From Acinetobacter calcoaceticus (GTDB lineage: Bacteria > Pseudomonadota > Gammaproteobacteria > Pseudomonadales > Moraxellaceae), in the NCBI RefSeq assembly GCF_016508255.1, contig NZ_JADVKT010000011.1, forward strand, positions 6,653 through 70,652: a stretch of DNA of 64,000 nt, written 5' to 3'. The position numbers and the translations under genes were made by a program. Position 1 is the first letter of the stretch; each line of letters opens with the position of its first letter. The notes beneath the pieces are model-generated. The model searched no databases. It was not told where the DNA came from and saw only the letters and a list, made by a program, of their open reading frames with translations. Of this stretch, positions 43,340 through 52,363 are shown one piece after another.

Positions 43340-43858
43340 CTATGGATAGCATAGAGTATATTTGAATATATCAGCACTCTTTTGTAAGTAATTTTCCCAA
43401 TTACTCATTAACTGATTAATATTTTCTGTATAGGAATGTGATGATGGATCATATCCATCCGCAGGAGGCATATACTTAATGAAACTATCTATTTCAGCAG
43501 GATAATCAAAATCAGCATAAATACTTTCCACTTCACTTAATGGATCTTCAAAACTTGCGCGATTAATCCAAAGCCAGCTAAGAAGTATATAAAGCCATTT
43601 TTCTCTAATCATCGAATCTTCATTAGTCTCTGAACATAATTCATTCAAAAAGGGAAAGATATCATTTGATTCACTCGGTATAAGGAATGACAGCTCAAGC
43701 TCGGCGTTAGTATAGATCTCCGTTAACACAATATTTTCGGCTTTTTTGATTGGTAGTTCACAAGTAATCAGGTTATTTTCATAGCCCCATTTGATATCAC
43801 ACCAAGAAAGGTTCACCTTTTCATTAATAAAATCAGCAGGTATTGGATATAAAATCAT
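43340..43858 (-). CDS. DUF2247-like protein, candidate T6SS immunity protein
   Basis: The 172-residue soluble protein contains LSWCDIKWGYENNLITCELPI near residue 18, in the style of DUF2247 proteins found among polymorphic-toxin immunity genes, and acidic, Trp-rich helices after it. There is no signal peptide. It lies two genes behind a candidate effector in the vgrG operon, with a 91-bp gap before it. The DUF2247 match is from memory of the family pattern and is moderate. Confidence 0.6.
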   Translation of the reverse strand: MILYPIPADFINEKVNLSWCDIKWGYENNLITCELPIKKAENIVLTEIYTNAELELSFLIPSESNDIFPFLNELCSETNEDSMIREKWLYILLSWLWINRASFEDPLSEVESIYADFDYPAEIDSFIKYMPPADGYDPSSHSYTENINQLMSNWENYLQKSADIFKYTLCYP

Positions 43859-43949
43859 CTAATTAAACTTTTGGTAAATGGTTAAAAATAACTATGATTC
43901 TACTCTTTATAGTCTATTCAATATAAAAAGTAGTAATCACACTTAAAAT

Positions 43950-44447
43950 TTATTCTTCCAAAATCAATAACTCATTGTAGCTTAACTTTTTTTGTATAAT
44001 TTTATTTAATATAAAATCAATTTTTTCTAAAGATGCAGCATTATTAAAATCAAACATTATAGATATTTCATTATACCATTCCTCCTCGGGTGCATTATCC
44101 ATCCACTTATCACCCCATCGATCATCTCTACTGACTTGTACAGAAAAGAAATTTTCATCAATTTCATTTTCATCTAATTTTCTTGGACCTAAATTTATTA
44201 CAAGTTCTAGTTTGCTATTAATACACATTAAAGGATAGGCTACCTCACCATCAGGATTTCGTCTAAAATCGATAAAATCATATGCATGAGTCCAGTCATT
44301 TCTATCTTTTTCAGATATGTATGCTTTTAATAAATTTGTTAAGCAAAGATACATAGCAGTATATTCATCATAATTCTTGTGCCAGTATAAAAATGGAAAC
44401 TTCGGGTGATTTTTAAAAAAACTTACTACATTTACTGAAACTATCAT
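43950..44447 (-). CDS. uncharacterised protein, candidate cognate immunity protein
   Basis: This 165-residue acidic protein (FFKNHPKFPFLYWHKNYDEY near the start; DDRWGDKWMDNAPEEEWY in the middle) has no signal peptide and no family I recognise. It starts nine bases after the candidate effector gene ends, the usual place for the cognate immunity gene in a T6SS module. Its acidity fits neutralising a basic nuclease-like toxin, but this is a guess. Confidence 0.6.
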   Translation of the reverse strand: MIVSVNVVSFFKNHPKFPFLYWHKNYDEYTAMYLCLTNLLKAYISEKDRNDWTHAYDFIDFRRNPDGEVAYPLMCINSKLELVINLGPRKLDENEIDENFFSVQVSRDDRWGDKWMDNAPEEEWYNEISIMFDFNNAASLEKIDFILNKIIQKKLSYNELLILEE

Positions 44448-44456
44448 AATTTTAAT

Positions 44457-45164
44457 TTAACCTTTTAAAATTTCACCCTTAAGGACATCTAAATCAATTC
44501 TTCGACAATCGTCAATTGGAGGGATTACACCAATATAATGCTTACCGCTAAAACTAAAAGAATGCTTTCCAACAGTAACGCCATATGGTGTTTTTGATTC
44601 CATCCACGCTACCTGCGCTTTATATGCTTTGGTAGCTCCTTGATGATAATCAATAGGACTTTTAATTTTAGTATCTGGTTTACTATGCCCTTCAAGTTTT
44701 AACATAGCTATGCGCATAGAAAGTGCATATTGTTTACATAAAATAAGTGGTGGTGGAAAAGAATGATTGGTCCACACACTTCCAGCTTCAGTAGCTGTGA
44801 CGATCATTCTTTTCCCATTCTGGGCTTGAATTCGCCCATTATGTTGCCCTTTATTACATTCTTTATTAGAGCTATTGCATGACCTTTCAAGCTCTTTCGA
44901 TTTAGCTTGGCTAGCTTGTAAAGCCTTATCTTTTTCAGCTTGTGTAATAGTTGATCTACTATCCTCAATATCTGTAGTAGCCATATCAATTTGTCGATTT
45001 AACATCCCTGTAATTGTTCCATCACCTAGCTCAGATGGTGTAAATAAACCTGTCAATAATACGCCAATAGGATTAACTCTAGTCCCAACTTTCGCAGCTT
45101 CACCAACTTTTTCTGCAGCAACACCCCAACCGCCAAATGAGCCCGCATCAATTGCTACTCCCAT
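44457..45164 (-). CDS. candidate T6SS effector without PAAR domain
   Basis: The 235-residue protein opens with a Gly-rich hydrophobic stretch (GSFGGWGVAAEKVGEAAKVG, then NPIGVLLTGLFTPSELGDGT) like the linker that follows the PAAR domain in Acinetobacter T6SS effectors, but no PAAR domain precedes it. A short helical segment (ITQAEKDKALQASQAKSKEL) leads to a C-terminal half (about 110-235) starting at QHNGRIQAQNGK, basic and rich in His, Lys and Tyr, with no toxin family I can name. It overlaps the previous gene by ten bases and follows vgrG and a DUF4123 gene, so delivery on VgrG is the likeliest role. Toxicity is inferred from position. Confidence 0.6.
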   Translation of the reverse strand: MGVAIDAGSFGGWGVAAEKVGEAAKVGTRVNPIGVLLTGLFTPSELGDGTITGMLNRQIDMATTDIEDSRSTITQAEKDKALQASQAKSKELERSCNSSNKECNKGQHNGRIQAQNGKRMIVTATEAGSVWTNHSFPPPLILCKQYALSMRIAMLKLEGHSKPDTKIKSPIDYHQGATKAYKAQVAWMESKTPYGVTVGKHSFSFSGKHYIGVIPPIDDCRRIDLDVLKGEILKG

Positions 45165-45580
45165 TTATGGTTCTCCAATGAAGCATAGAACTTTTGACTA
45201 GCAGAATTATTTAAACTACTTTCTAGCACTCCTGCTAAAATATCAATTGCTAAAAAAGGAGGCCATAACCGCTCTTCAAGAAGACTACGGTTCCAAGGAT
45301 CCTCATCTATATTATTTTTATTTAAAATAAAACAGATTTCTCCATACGCTGCTCTCCACTTATTATAATCCTCATGATTTTCCATACCATTAAGATAGTT
45401 TCTAATTCTTTTTTGAGCAACAATAAGAAATTGAACACCTTTTACTTCATCATTACCAAAGTTTTTTTCTGCTAAAACACTATATAATTGCTTTAATCGA
45501 TTCCAATTCCATAATGCTAATGTTTCCTCACGATCATAAAGAAAAGCATCTAAATGTTCTTGCGTAAATTCAATTACCAT
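45155..45580 (-). CDS. uncharacterised protein between the DUF4123 adaptor and the effector
   Basis: The 141-residue product is mainly helical, acidic and Trp-rich (LALWNWNRLKQLYSVLAEKNFG; NHEDYNKWRAAYGEICFIL). It has no signal peptide, and I recognise no family. Its start lies one base after the DUF4123 stop, and its stop overlaps the effector start in ATGGGAGTAG, so it is co-translated with both. It could be an effector chaperone, co-effector or an immunity protein. Confidence 0.6.
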   Translation of the reverse strand: MVIEFTQEHLDAFLYDREETLALWNWNRLKQLYSVLAEKNFGNDEVKGVQFLIVAQKRIRNYLNGMENHEDYNKWRAAYGEICFILNKNNIDEDPWNRSLLEERLWPPFLAIDILAGVLESSLNNSASQKFYASLENHKWE

Positions 45581-45581
45581 A

Positions 45582-46087
45582 TCAATTACTCTTTAAACTT
45601 AAATAATTATTATCTGAACTCTGATACCACCAATTCTTAATCGGAGTAGTTAATAAAATAAAATTTTCTTCATCTAACATTTTATTTAAAATTTTTACAA
45701 TTGATGGATCATAAAACCTGAACAATGCTAATTCACCATTCGGTAGCTCTGCTTGTAAAAAAGGCTGCAAATGATTAATTAATTCATATTTAGATAGAGT
45801 TGTTTCAATGATAGAAAACATTTCAGAATTATTATTCATTAGTAATTGCATTTCAATTTCATACTTCAAGTCAGAATTAATACGTATTAATAAGGGAGAG
45901 GCTTCTAATGGAGAAGTTTCATCTATAGTTCCCTCAAATAAGTTACCAATCTGAACAATTTTTTTTTCGGAATCTTTTTCAGCCAATTTTTTATAAATAA
46001 AGGTTCTTTCGCAGCATCAATGAGTAAATAAAAATTAGTTTCTAGATTATTGTCAGATATTTGCTCAAGTAGTTCTATACTTTTCAT
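45582..46087 (-). CDS. DUF4123 T6SS effector adaptor, interrupted by a frame change at nine A's
   Basis: DUF4123 proteins load effectors onto VgrG. Here the domain is in two frames. The first starts at ATG 46087, one base after the vgrG stop, and reads FYLLIDAAKEPLFIKNWLKK up to a run of nine A's (complement of 45959-45967), then meets a stop at 45923. The second frame carries on from the same A run as IVQIGNLFEGTIDETSPLEA to RFYDPSIVKILNKML and stops at 45582. A minus-one slip in the A run would give one 168-residue protein of normal make-up. It may be programmed slippage, a pseudogene or a sequencing error. Confidence 0.7.
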
Positions 46088-46088
46088 A

Positions 46089-48707
46089 TCAAATTTCTCT
46101 ATGAACAAATGGTAGTGATTTTCTAGCAGCATCTAATAAACATGAAACACAAATCTTACTAGAAATGTTAGGAAGCGGAAAATTATGTTTTACCCCTTTT
46201 GTAAACTTAGTTTGAGATGACTTTATCTCGACCAGACCAGGGCTGTTAATTTCTATTGAACCATCAGACTTTATTTTTATGTAACCACCACCACAAGCGA
46301 GCATAATTTCTTTTTTTGCAGCTAAAGTTATTGAGCTTTCTGTACTTATAATTTTACACTCTTTTAAAGAGGCTAATTCTAACTCGTCATTTTGAGCATG
46401 TATTTTAATATTACCTTTCGTAGCAAATAGATTTACGCCTTTATCTTGTGTATATAAGCTGAGCCCTTTGGCAGATTGCGCTGTAAGTTCACCAGAAGAA
46501 CTTATATCAAATTGCTTGCCCGCAATTAATTTTATATTATCTTTTGCCACATGAGTCTGGTTACCTTGACTCACAGAAAGAAGGTCTTTAACTGAACTCA
46601 TTAAAATATTAGGCTCCGTAAACTTTTCTAAAGTTTTTTCAGCCTGATTAACTAAATCTAAGCTGATTTGATAGTTTTCATCTTGAAAAACTTTACTGGT
46701 ACGCGCATTTTTTTCTAATAACTGTAATTGATCTAAAGATTCTGATAACTGTGATAATAAATTTTGAATATTTAATTGTACGTCAGAAGCATTTGCTTGC
46801 TCAGCAGTACTAATTAACAAGCCTTTTCCAGCTCTTAAAGCTCCCCATTGATCAGTTCTTAACTCAAATCCTTCACCTCTTCCATCACTTTCTGCAGTTT
46901 CTTTAGGATGACTTAAGTTTCCTAAATTCAGTTGTGTTGCACCGTGGCTACTATGGAGCTGAGCACTAATCTGTCCTGTTGTATCATCAAAGCGAAGTTG
47001 GTTATAACCTTCTCCATCAACTTCTTTTGAACGAATGCCACTCAGTTTTTTAGTCTCTGGTAATTTTCCTTTAATATCAAATCTAGTTGGTATTCGTTGG
47101 GCTTCATGAATACGACCAGTGACAAAAGGACGATCTATGTTGCCATCAAAAAAATCAATTACAACAATTTCATCTTTACGCGGTAAGAAACGCGTACCAT
47201 AGCCTTCCCCAGCCCAAGGGGTAAGTACATCAACCCAAGCTGAGTCAGTATCTATATCATTGGAACCTGCACCGCCGTCATGAGCATGGTCATCTGCACG
47301 GGTAAACAGGAAACGAACTTTTATACGCCCCCATTCATCAACATGAATTTCCTCACCATCAGTAGTAACTTTGGCTCTTTGTACATGTGCAATAGGCCTA
47401 TGTACGAGTGGATCGTACTCAGGAACAACAGGAATACTTCTACGAACTACAATCAGCTCATTGGCTTGTCTTTCTTGCTCACTATCTTGACTAATTTGCC
47501 AATGGCTCTGAGTAAGTAATTTTTCAACTTGCCCTTGTATATCTTTCGGCAGATTATTTTGATTGTAAAAATGTTTGGATAGAATTAAAAATTCCTTATC
47601 ATTTTCAGCATGGTTTTTATCTAGCTCGGGATGCTCAACTAACTGAAACCAGTACCCAACCTGTACATCGCGTACACTACTGTGTGCTGTGAAATATTTA
47701 GCCTGCAAAGCTTGATATTGGTTAAGATGCCTATTTAATTTCTCAAGTTGATCATTACTTGATGCGGTAGCTTGATCTTCACCTTTAAGATCACTAATCC
47801 ATGATGGAGATAAACTCCACGCTTGTTCCAGACTAAGACTTTCATTGTCTCTTTGTGAACTATGCTTATGTGAACTTACAATTAAGCCACTTGCATCTTG
47901 CTGGCTTAAACTATCTGCTTGCCAACGCTGTACATGAATGGCTGTCGACTGTAAATTACGCTCTGCAATAAAACTAGTGATACTGTCATATTGCTCTGTA
48001 GCATTTGAACGGTGATAGCGTATTGTTCTTCGATCAATTGCAGTAAATTGAAAGTTATCATCAATTAATCTCAACTTTTGAGATTCTATGTCCCCACTAT
48101 TGTTAGTAATAATATAATTTGATTCATCTATAAGCCAGTTAATAGATTCTTCACGCATTAATCTTGTTAGAAAGGTGTAATCACTTTCATTGGCCTGCAT
48201 GGAAAAAGGTCTTATATCATAAGATTTAGTTAAGCCGCTTGTATCAAGTTTTAAACTAGCTGCAAATAAAGAACTTTTTGTCTGCCACTCTTTGAATATA
48301 ATTTCTACAATATCGACAACACTTTTATTCATAAATACGCGGCTATTACGTCTTTTATGCCATAAACTTGTAGGGTCCTGCATAGTTAAGCGATAAAGAC
48401 TAAAAGCCCCATCGCTTTGCCCCTGACTAGCGCCTGTAATGATACCTGATGTTCTAAATAATTTACCTGAATCAGTAATTTGATCTACTGCTACTTGGCA
48501 GCCTATAAATTGTTTGAGTTCTATATACGGATTGGTTGATAAACAAATAAGTTCAGCAGACAGCCCCTCATTGAGACCATGATAACCATCAATACGTTGC
48601 AACATAATTTGAGAGTTGAGTTGCGTATTTGAAAAATGAATACTAATAGCGCGTTTCTGTATTCCATATCCTAATTTATCAAGAATACCAAAGATACTAT
48701 TGAACAT
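46089..48707 (-). CDS. vgrG: VgrG, type VI secretion spike protein
   Basis: This 872-residue protein has the VgrG layout: gp27-like N-terminal domains (about 1-370, ending with LVEHPELDKN), the OB-fold gp5-like region (about 430-560, with RIKVRFLFTRADD, DSAWVDVLTPWAGEGYGTRFLPRKDEIVVIDFFDGN), then the needle region with DUF2345-like repeats (about 650-840). It ends in a 40-residue tail with CVSCLLDAARK. VgrG trimers form the tip that pierces target cells. No other T6SS structural gene is in the window, so the main locus lies elsewhere. It is the first gene of the leftward effector operon; the next gene starts one base after its stop. Confidence 0.96.
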   Translation of the reverse strand: MFNSIFGILDKLGYGIQKRAISIHFSNTQLNSQIMLQRIDGYHGLNEGLSAELICLSTNPYIELKQFIGCQVAVDQITDSGKLFRTSGIITGASQGQSDGAFSLYRLTMQDPTSLWHKRRNSRVFMNKSVVDIVEIIFKEWQTKSSLFAASLKLDTSGLTKSYDIRPFSMQANESDYTFLTRLMREESINWLIDESNYIITNNSGDIESQKLRLIDDNFQFTAIDRRTIRYHRSNATEQYDSITSFIAERNLQSTAIHVQRWQADSLSQQDASGLIVSSHKHSSQRDNESLSLEQAWSLSPSWISDLKGEDQATASSNDQLEKLNRHLNQYQALQAKYFTAHSSVRDVQVGYWFQLVEHPELDKNHAENDKEFLILSKHFYNQNNLPKDIQGQVEKLLTQSHWQISQDSEQERQANELIVVRRSIPVVPEYDPLVHRPIAHVQRAKVTTDGEEIHVDEWGRIKVRFLFTRADDHAHDGGAGSNDIDTDSAWVDVLTPWAGEGYGTRFLPRKDEIVVIDFFDGNIDRPFVTGRIHEAQRIPTRFDIKGKLPETKKLSGIRSKEVDGEGYNQLRFDDTTGQISAQLHSSHGATQLNLGNLSHPKETAESDGRGEGFELRTDQWGALRAGKGLLISTAEQANASDVQLNIQNLLSQLSESLDQLQLLEKNARTSKVFQDENYQISLDLVNQAEKTLEKFTEPNILMSSVKDLLSVSQGNQTHVAKDNIKLIAGKQFDISSSGELTAQSAKGLSLYTQDKGVNLFATKGNIKIHAQNDELELASLKECKIISTESSITLAAKKEIMLACGGGYIKIKSDGSIEINSPGLVEIKSSQTKFTKGVKHNFPLPNISSKICVSCLLDAARKSLPFVHREI

Positions 48708-48914
48708 TATTTATTATGACCTTTATTAATAATAAAAATACGAGCAAAACACAAAGGTATATAAAATACTCTTACTTTCATACTATTGAAGCTTGATTAA
48801 GTTTAATACATATAGTTAAATAATATAATATTTTTCTTATTTCTTCAATGGTGTTAATATGCGAATAGGAATTTCAATATTTTACCAGATTTAGCAATAT
48901 CTATAGATTTTACA

Positions 48915-49367
48915 ATGAAGAAATACTTATTAGTTTGTCTTTTACCCATTTTTACAACTGCGTGCAATGCAAAACCAAGCCCTCAAGAAGAACTAGATCT
49001 CCAAACTAGATTTTTACCTACAGTTTATAATATTGATGCGGGTACTTATGCTTTGGTTTCAAAAGAAGCCCCTACAGCTTTAACTAAACAAATGTATGAA
49101 GATGCATTATTTAAGCTTAGTTTATTAAAAAGATATGATGACCAAGCAAGTGCAAATTTCAAGCTCGAAAAAACTGTAGAGCCAATTGATCTAAATTCTT
49201 TATGTTTAATGGGTAGGTTTGTTACTAATCCAACTTATATAAATTCAGTAAAGCGTAATATTGAACAAATGCCAGATTTAAATAAATGGCTCAAGGAGCA
49301 ACAACCAAAGTGGCAAGAAACTTTGAAAAAGGAGAATCAGGAAATCTTTGATCACCCTTGTTTATAA
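48915..49367 (+). CDS. uncharacterised lipoprotein
   Basis: The 150-residue protein begins MKKYLLVCLLPIFTTACNAK, a lipoprotein signal with Cys17. The mature part is helical with a conserved-looking CLMG motif near 108 and a final Cys. No family is recognised. It is divergent from vgrG and lies inside the repeat-bracketed region, immediately before the MFS-tail remnant. As a periplasmic lipoprotein it may be an immunity or anchor protein, but nothing in the sequence shows this. Confidence 0.6.
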   Translation: MKKYLLVCLLPIFTTACNAKPSPQEELDLQTRFLPTVYNIDAGTYALVSKEAPTALTKQMYEDALFKLSLLKRYDDQASANFKLEKTVEPIDLNSLCLMGRFVTNPTYINSVKRNIEQMPDLNKWLKEQQPKWQETLKKENQEIFDHPCL

Positions 49368-49372
49368 AATAT

Positions 49373-49470
49373 ATTCTTACCTTTATCGGCGCCATGATTG
49401 CGTTGTATTTGGAAAGAAATACCCACTTTACCGAAAGCGCACAAAAGTTTCAAAAGTTGATTGAGATTTT
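49373..49470 (+). pseudogene. remnant of the MFS transporter 3' end (right border of the vgrG island)
   Basis: The stretch reads ILTFIGAMIALYLERN before frame-breaking insertions, matching the MFS C-terminus ILTFIGAVIALYLGRK encoded at 40399-40446, with DNA identity of about four positions in five over 90 bases. It has no start and no upstream part of the gene. The following terminator (49489-49519) corresponds to the hairpin after the true gene. It marks the second border of the accessory stretch. Confidence 0.8.
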
Positions 49471-49488
49471 AGATATAAAAAATTTAAT

Positions 49489-49519
49489 AAAAAAGAGATC
49501 AGCTTAAGGTCTCTTTTTT
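49489..49519 (+). terminator. rho-independent terminator
   Basis: AAAAAGAGATC pairs with GGTCTCTTTTT around AGCTTAA, followed by more T's. It should end the transcript of the 48915-49367 gene. Confidence 0.8.
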
Positions 49520-49552
49520 TATTTATAACAAATATATAGAAGCTACGTTGAA

Positions 49553-49609
49553 TCAATATTTTCCTATTCTTATACGAAAACTATAAGTTTGTCCGTCTTT
49601 ACTCCAATA
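49553..49609 (-). pseudogene. C-terminal remnant of an immunity-like protein gene
   Basis: On the minus strand the frame YWSKDGQTYSFRIRIGKY ends in TGA. The tail matches the end of the 42851-43213 product (GFRIRFGKH). The rest of the gene is absent, and a terminator-like hairpin abuts the broken edge. Confidence 0.6.
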
Positions 49610-49637
49610 AAAAAGCCCATCTTCCGATGAGCTTTTA
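49610..49637 (-). terminator. terminator-like hairpin, copy of 42391-42419
   Basis: AAAAAAGCCCATCTTCCGAT followed by GAGCTTTT is nearly identical to the hairpin at 42391-42419. On the minus strand it reads into TTTTTT. It lies just after the end of the restriction gene at 49675 and may serve as its terminator. Confidence 0.65.
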
Positions 49638-49674
49638 AATATCTTATATAATCTTTATTTATAGTTCGATCATT

Positions 49675-52344
49675 TTACAAGTTACCAATCAATTGCAATA
49701 TCTGGTTAAATCCATAAGCCTGCTCAAGCTTAGTTTCTTTCTCAAATACCATAAAATAACTATATCTGTATCCAGTCTGGTGGCTTAATAAATTTGCCTG
49801 ATTCTTCCATACTTCACCCAACTTCATTTTATAGGCTGAATCTGAACCATCTCTGTCTTCACCTTTAGTTTCTAGCAAAATAAGATGCTTATTTTTAGTC
49901 AGAATAATAAAATCAGGATAGTGATTATTTAAATAACCATTAATAGCGAACCCCTTACCTCGACTCAAGTTTCGATGCCACCACTCAATATTATCTAAGC
50001 CAACAAGTTTAGTTATGAAATCTACTTCCAAATTATTTGCTTTCGCCTCTTTTTCATAAAGGCTATTTTCCAAAGGTAAAGTAAAAGTTTCAGGAATGGC
50101 TAAACTTGATGCAAGCTGAAATGAGGGGGATACATTGATATCGGAACTATCTACTAAGTATTTAAACTGTCTGGCTGCATATTCATTCATCAAACCATCA
50201 ATCTTGTGCTTAAACACTTGTGCAACTGTAGCCAAATTTTTAATTGAAGAAATACGTTGTTCTCTAGTCCAGACACCTACAATTTTACGGATATAAAGCC
50301 TTAAGTCTCCATCATCAACTGGATAAAAGGCTTTTCTAGTAAAACTATTAAAAATTGAGTCTTCAATTTGTTTAATTTGGCTCGTATCAGTCATTTGTGC
50401 GACTTGATTAATTAAATCTTTAATATCACGTTGCTTTAAACGGTCTAGAGTTAATCTTGTATCTGAACCATCATCACTATCTTGAACACTAAGTTGCCAA
50501 ATTTCACTGTCAATTTTACCGATATCTAAATTAGAATCCTGATTTGAGAGTTTAAAATCTTGTAATAAGTAGACTCTATCCAATAGCTGTGTATCCTCAT
50601 CAAAGAAACTGCCACTTTGTACTTTGATCGTAAACTGAGGTAATAATAAACCTAGAGTTCCTCTAGTAAATTTTTCTCTCATTGGGTAAAGATTCATTTG
50701 TATAGTTCCCTTTTTTACCCCATCTTGTTGTGCAATTTCCTGACGATTAATTTCATCTAAACCCTGTTCCCGAGCATCTTGTTGGTAGTTATTTACTGCA
50801 TCTTCTATTTGAGATAGTTCATCACGAGTTTGTTCTTGTAAGGAAGTGTTCTCTTCAGCAAAAGAATATTGGGGTATATTTTTATTAAATTGATTTTTTA
50901 ATGAATTTTCAGGCACCACAGGTTGAGTTAAATCAAAAGTATGATTATCTGATTGCTCTTGAGTTCCTTTTTCATAGAAACTTTCATCAGGCACTCTCAT
51001 ATCTTTAGAACCAAAACCAATCATTTGCAAGCTATTGGATAATTGAGACAGGGTATCATTAAATTTTTTCGATGCAGTGATGACATAGCTACACTCTAAA
51101 GCCAATTGGTTCTGTTTCCGTGCATAAGGTTTACGTAAAATACGTCCTAATAACTGCGTTACATCTGTTTCAGAACTACGATTAGCAAAGGTTGCCAAAA
51201 TATAAGCGAACGAGCAATCCCACCCCTCTTTTAAAGCATTGATAGTAATAATATAACGAACCTCACATTGTGGACTTAATAAATCCACACCTTTTAATTC
51301 ATCAATATTGGCTGTTTTAATTTTAATTTGTTCTTTTGGAATACCTAAATCACTTAAAGTCTGTCTGACTTTTTCATAATCTGTGGCATCCAGATTACTT
51401 TTAGATTCAGCTTGTAATAGAACAATTGGGCGCACATAGTCACCGCCAGCTTGATGTTGTTGAATAGCACGTTGTTCCAAACGTTCCCGTAACACCTTTG
51501 CCTCAACAAATACGGATTGTTCATTTTCTTTGTTATAGACAACTACTGGTAATTTCACCATGTTTTCTTTTACTAATGCTGTAGCATTAGTAAAACTAAT
51601 AACGTTGCTGTTTTCTTTTGGTGTGGCGGTCAAGTCTAATACAAAACTTGGGTTCAGATTATTCAACATATCTGTTGATAATTTAGTATTTGCATTATGA
51701 CTTTCATCGACGATGATCACAGGGCGCATACGTCTTAAAGTGTTAATCAAAGAAGTACTATCGTAATCAGATAGATCATGGCTTGTATCTTTGAACTCAG
51801 CAAAACTTGCCAAAGCTCCATTTTCCTTAAAAGCACGGCGATTATCTTTATTTGTAGATTTAAGTGCGTCGAAGCTCATCACAATAATATTTAATGAATC
51901 ACTTACACTATCCCGATTAAAACCTGCTCCAGTTAGAACCTCTTCTCGTTCAAATATGTTGACACGGCCATTGAATAAGCTTTTTAAATGAAGATGATAA
52001 GGGTGTGCTGGATCTTTTAAAGCTTTTGCCGTTTGCTGCAAGATAGATAATGATGGTACGAGCCATAACACCAATTTTGACTTATCGCTAATATAGTTCT
52101 GCATAAAATCAAAAATTGGTGCAACTGCATTGACTGCTATAAAAGTCTTACCGCCTGCCGTAGGAACTTTAAAGCAAACATGGGGACAATTCGCAATATG
52201 GTTTGTATATGTTACCCCTGTAACACCTGCATCTCGCCAATAACTGCTAAAGGCAGTCAGCATATTGCCCTGACATTGCTGTAAGTGGTTTAAATAGTCT
52301 TCTAAATCTTGGATAACTTTGCGTTGGTAACTGTTCAAATTCAT
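49675..52344 (-). CDS. type III restriction endonuclease, Res subunit
   Basis: The 889-residue protein is a superfamily 2 helicase-nuclease. Walker A TAGGKT is at 62-67, a DESH box lies near 213, helicase motif VI-type QLLGRILRKPYARK near 400, and the C-terminal PD-(D/E)xK nuclease reads PDFIILTKNKHLILLETKG. Res needs the Mod subunit to cut unmodified DNA after ATP-driven sliding. Its gene follows mod by 19 bases on the same strand. Length and domain order are as expected, so the enzyme looks intact. Confidence 0.93.
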   Translation of the reverse strand: MNLNSYQRKVIQDLEDYLNHLQQCQGNMLTAFSSYWRDAGVTGVTYTNHIANCPHVCFKVPTAGGKTFIAVNAVAPIFDFMQNYISDKSKLVLWLVPSLSILQQTAKALKDPAHPYHLHLKSLFNGRVNIFEREEVLTGAGFNRDSVSDSLNIIVMSFDALKSTNKDNRRAFKENGALASFAEFKDTSHDLSDYDSTSLINTLRRMRPVIIVDESHNANTKLSTDMLNNLNPSFVLDLTATPKENSNVISFTNATALVKENMVKLPVVVYNKENEQSVFVEAKVLRERLEQRAIQQHQAGGDYVRPIVLLQAESKSNLDATDYEKVRQTLSDLGIPKEQIKIKTANIDELKGVDLLSPQCEVRYIITINALKEGWDCSFAYILATFANRSSETDVTQLLGRILRKPYARKQNQLALECSYVITASKKFNDTLSQLSNSLQMIGFGSKDMRVPDESFYEKGTQEQSDNHTFDLTQPVVPENSLKNQFNKNIPQYSFAEENTSLQEQTRDELSQIEDAVNNYQQDAREQGLDEINRQEIAQQDGVKKGTIQMNLYPMREKFTRGTLGLLLPQFTIKVQSGSFFDEDTQLLDRVYLLQDFKLSNQDSNLDIGKIDSEIWQLSVQDSDDGSDTRLTLDRLKQRDIKDLINQVAQMTDTSQIKQIEDSIFNSFTRKAFYPVDDGDLRLYIRKIVGVWTREQRISSIKNLATVAQVFKHKIDGLMNEYAARQFKYLVDSSDINVSPSFQLASSLAIPETFTLPLENSLYEKEAKANNLEVDFITKLVGLDNIEWWHRNLSRGKGFAINGYLNNHYPDFIILTKNKHLILLETKGEDRDGSDSAYKMKLGEVWKNQANLLSHQTGYRYSYFMVFEKETKLEQAYGFNQILQLIGNL

Positions 52345-52363
52345 TATTTATTGTCCTTATCTA

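Larger units (their letters stand above)
49368..49674. other. 307-bp stretch of remnants and terminators
   Basis: From left to right it holds the MFS-tail remnant, a terminator (49489-49519), the C-terminal remnant of an immunity-like gene (49553-49609) and a second terminator-like hairpin (49610-49637). There is no intact gene. Confidence 0.7.

Noticed and set aside
40399-49637. Prophage or integrative element
   Set aside because: No integrase, transposase, capsid, lysis or tRNA attachment site is present; vgrG resembles phage spikes but its neighbours are T6SS effector genes.
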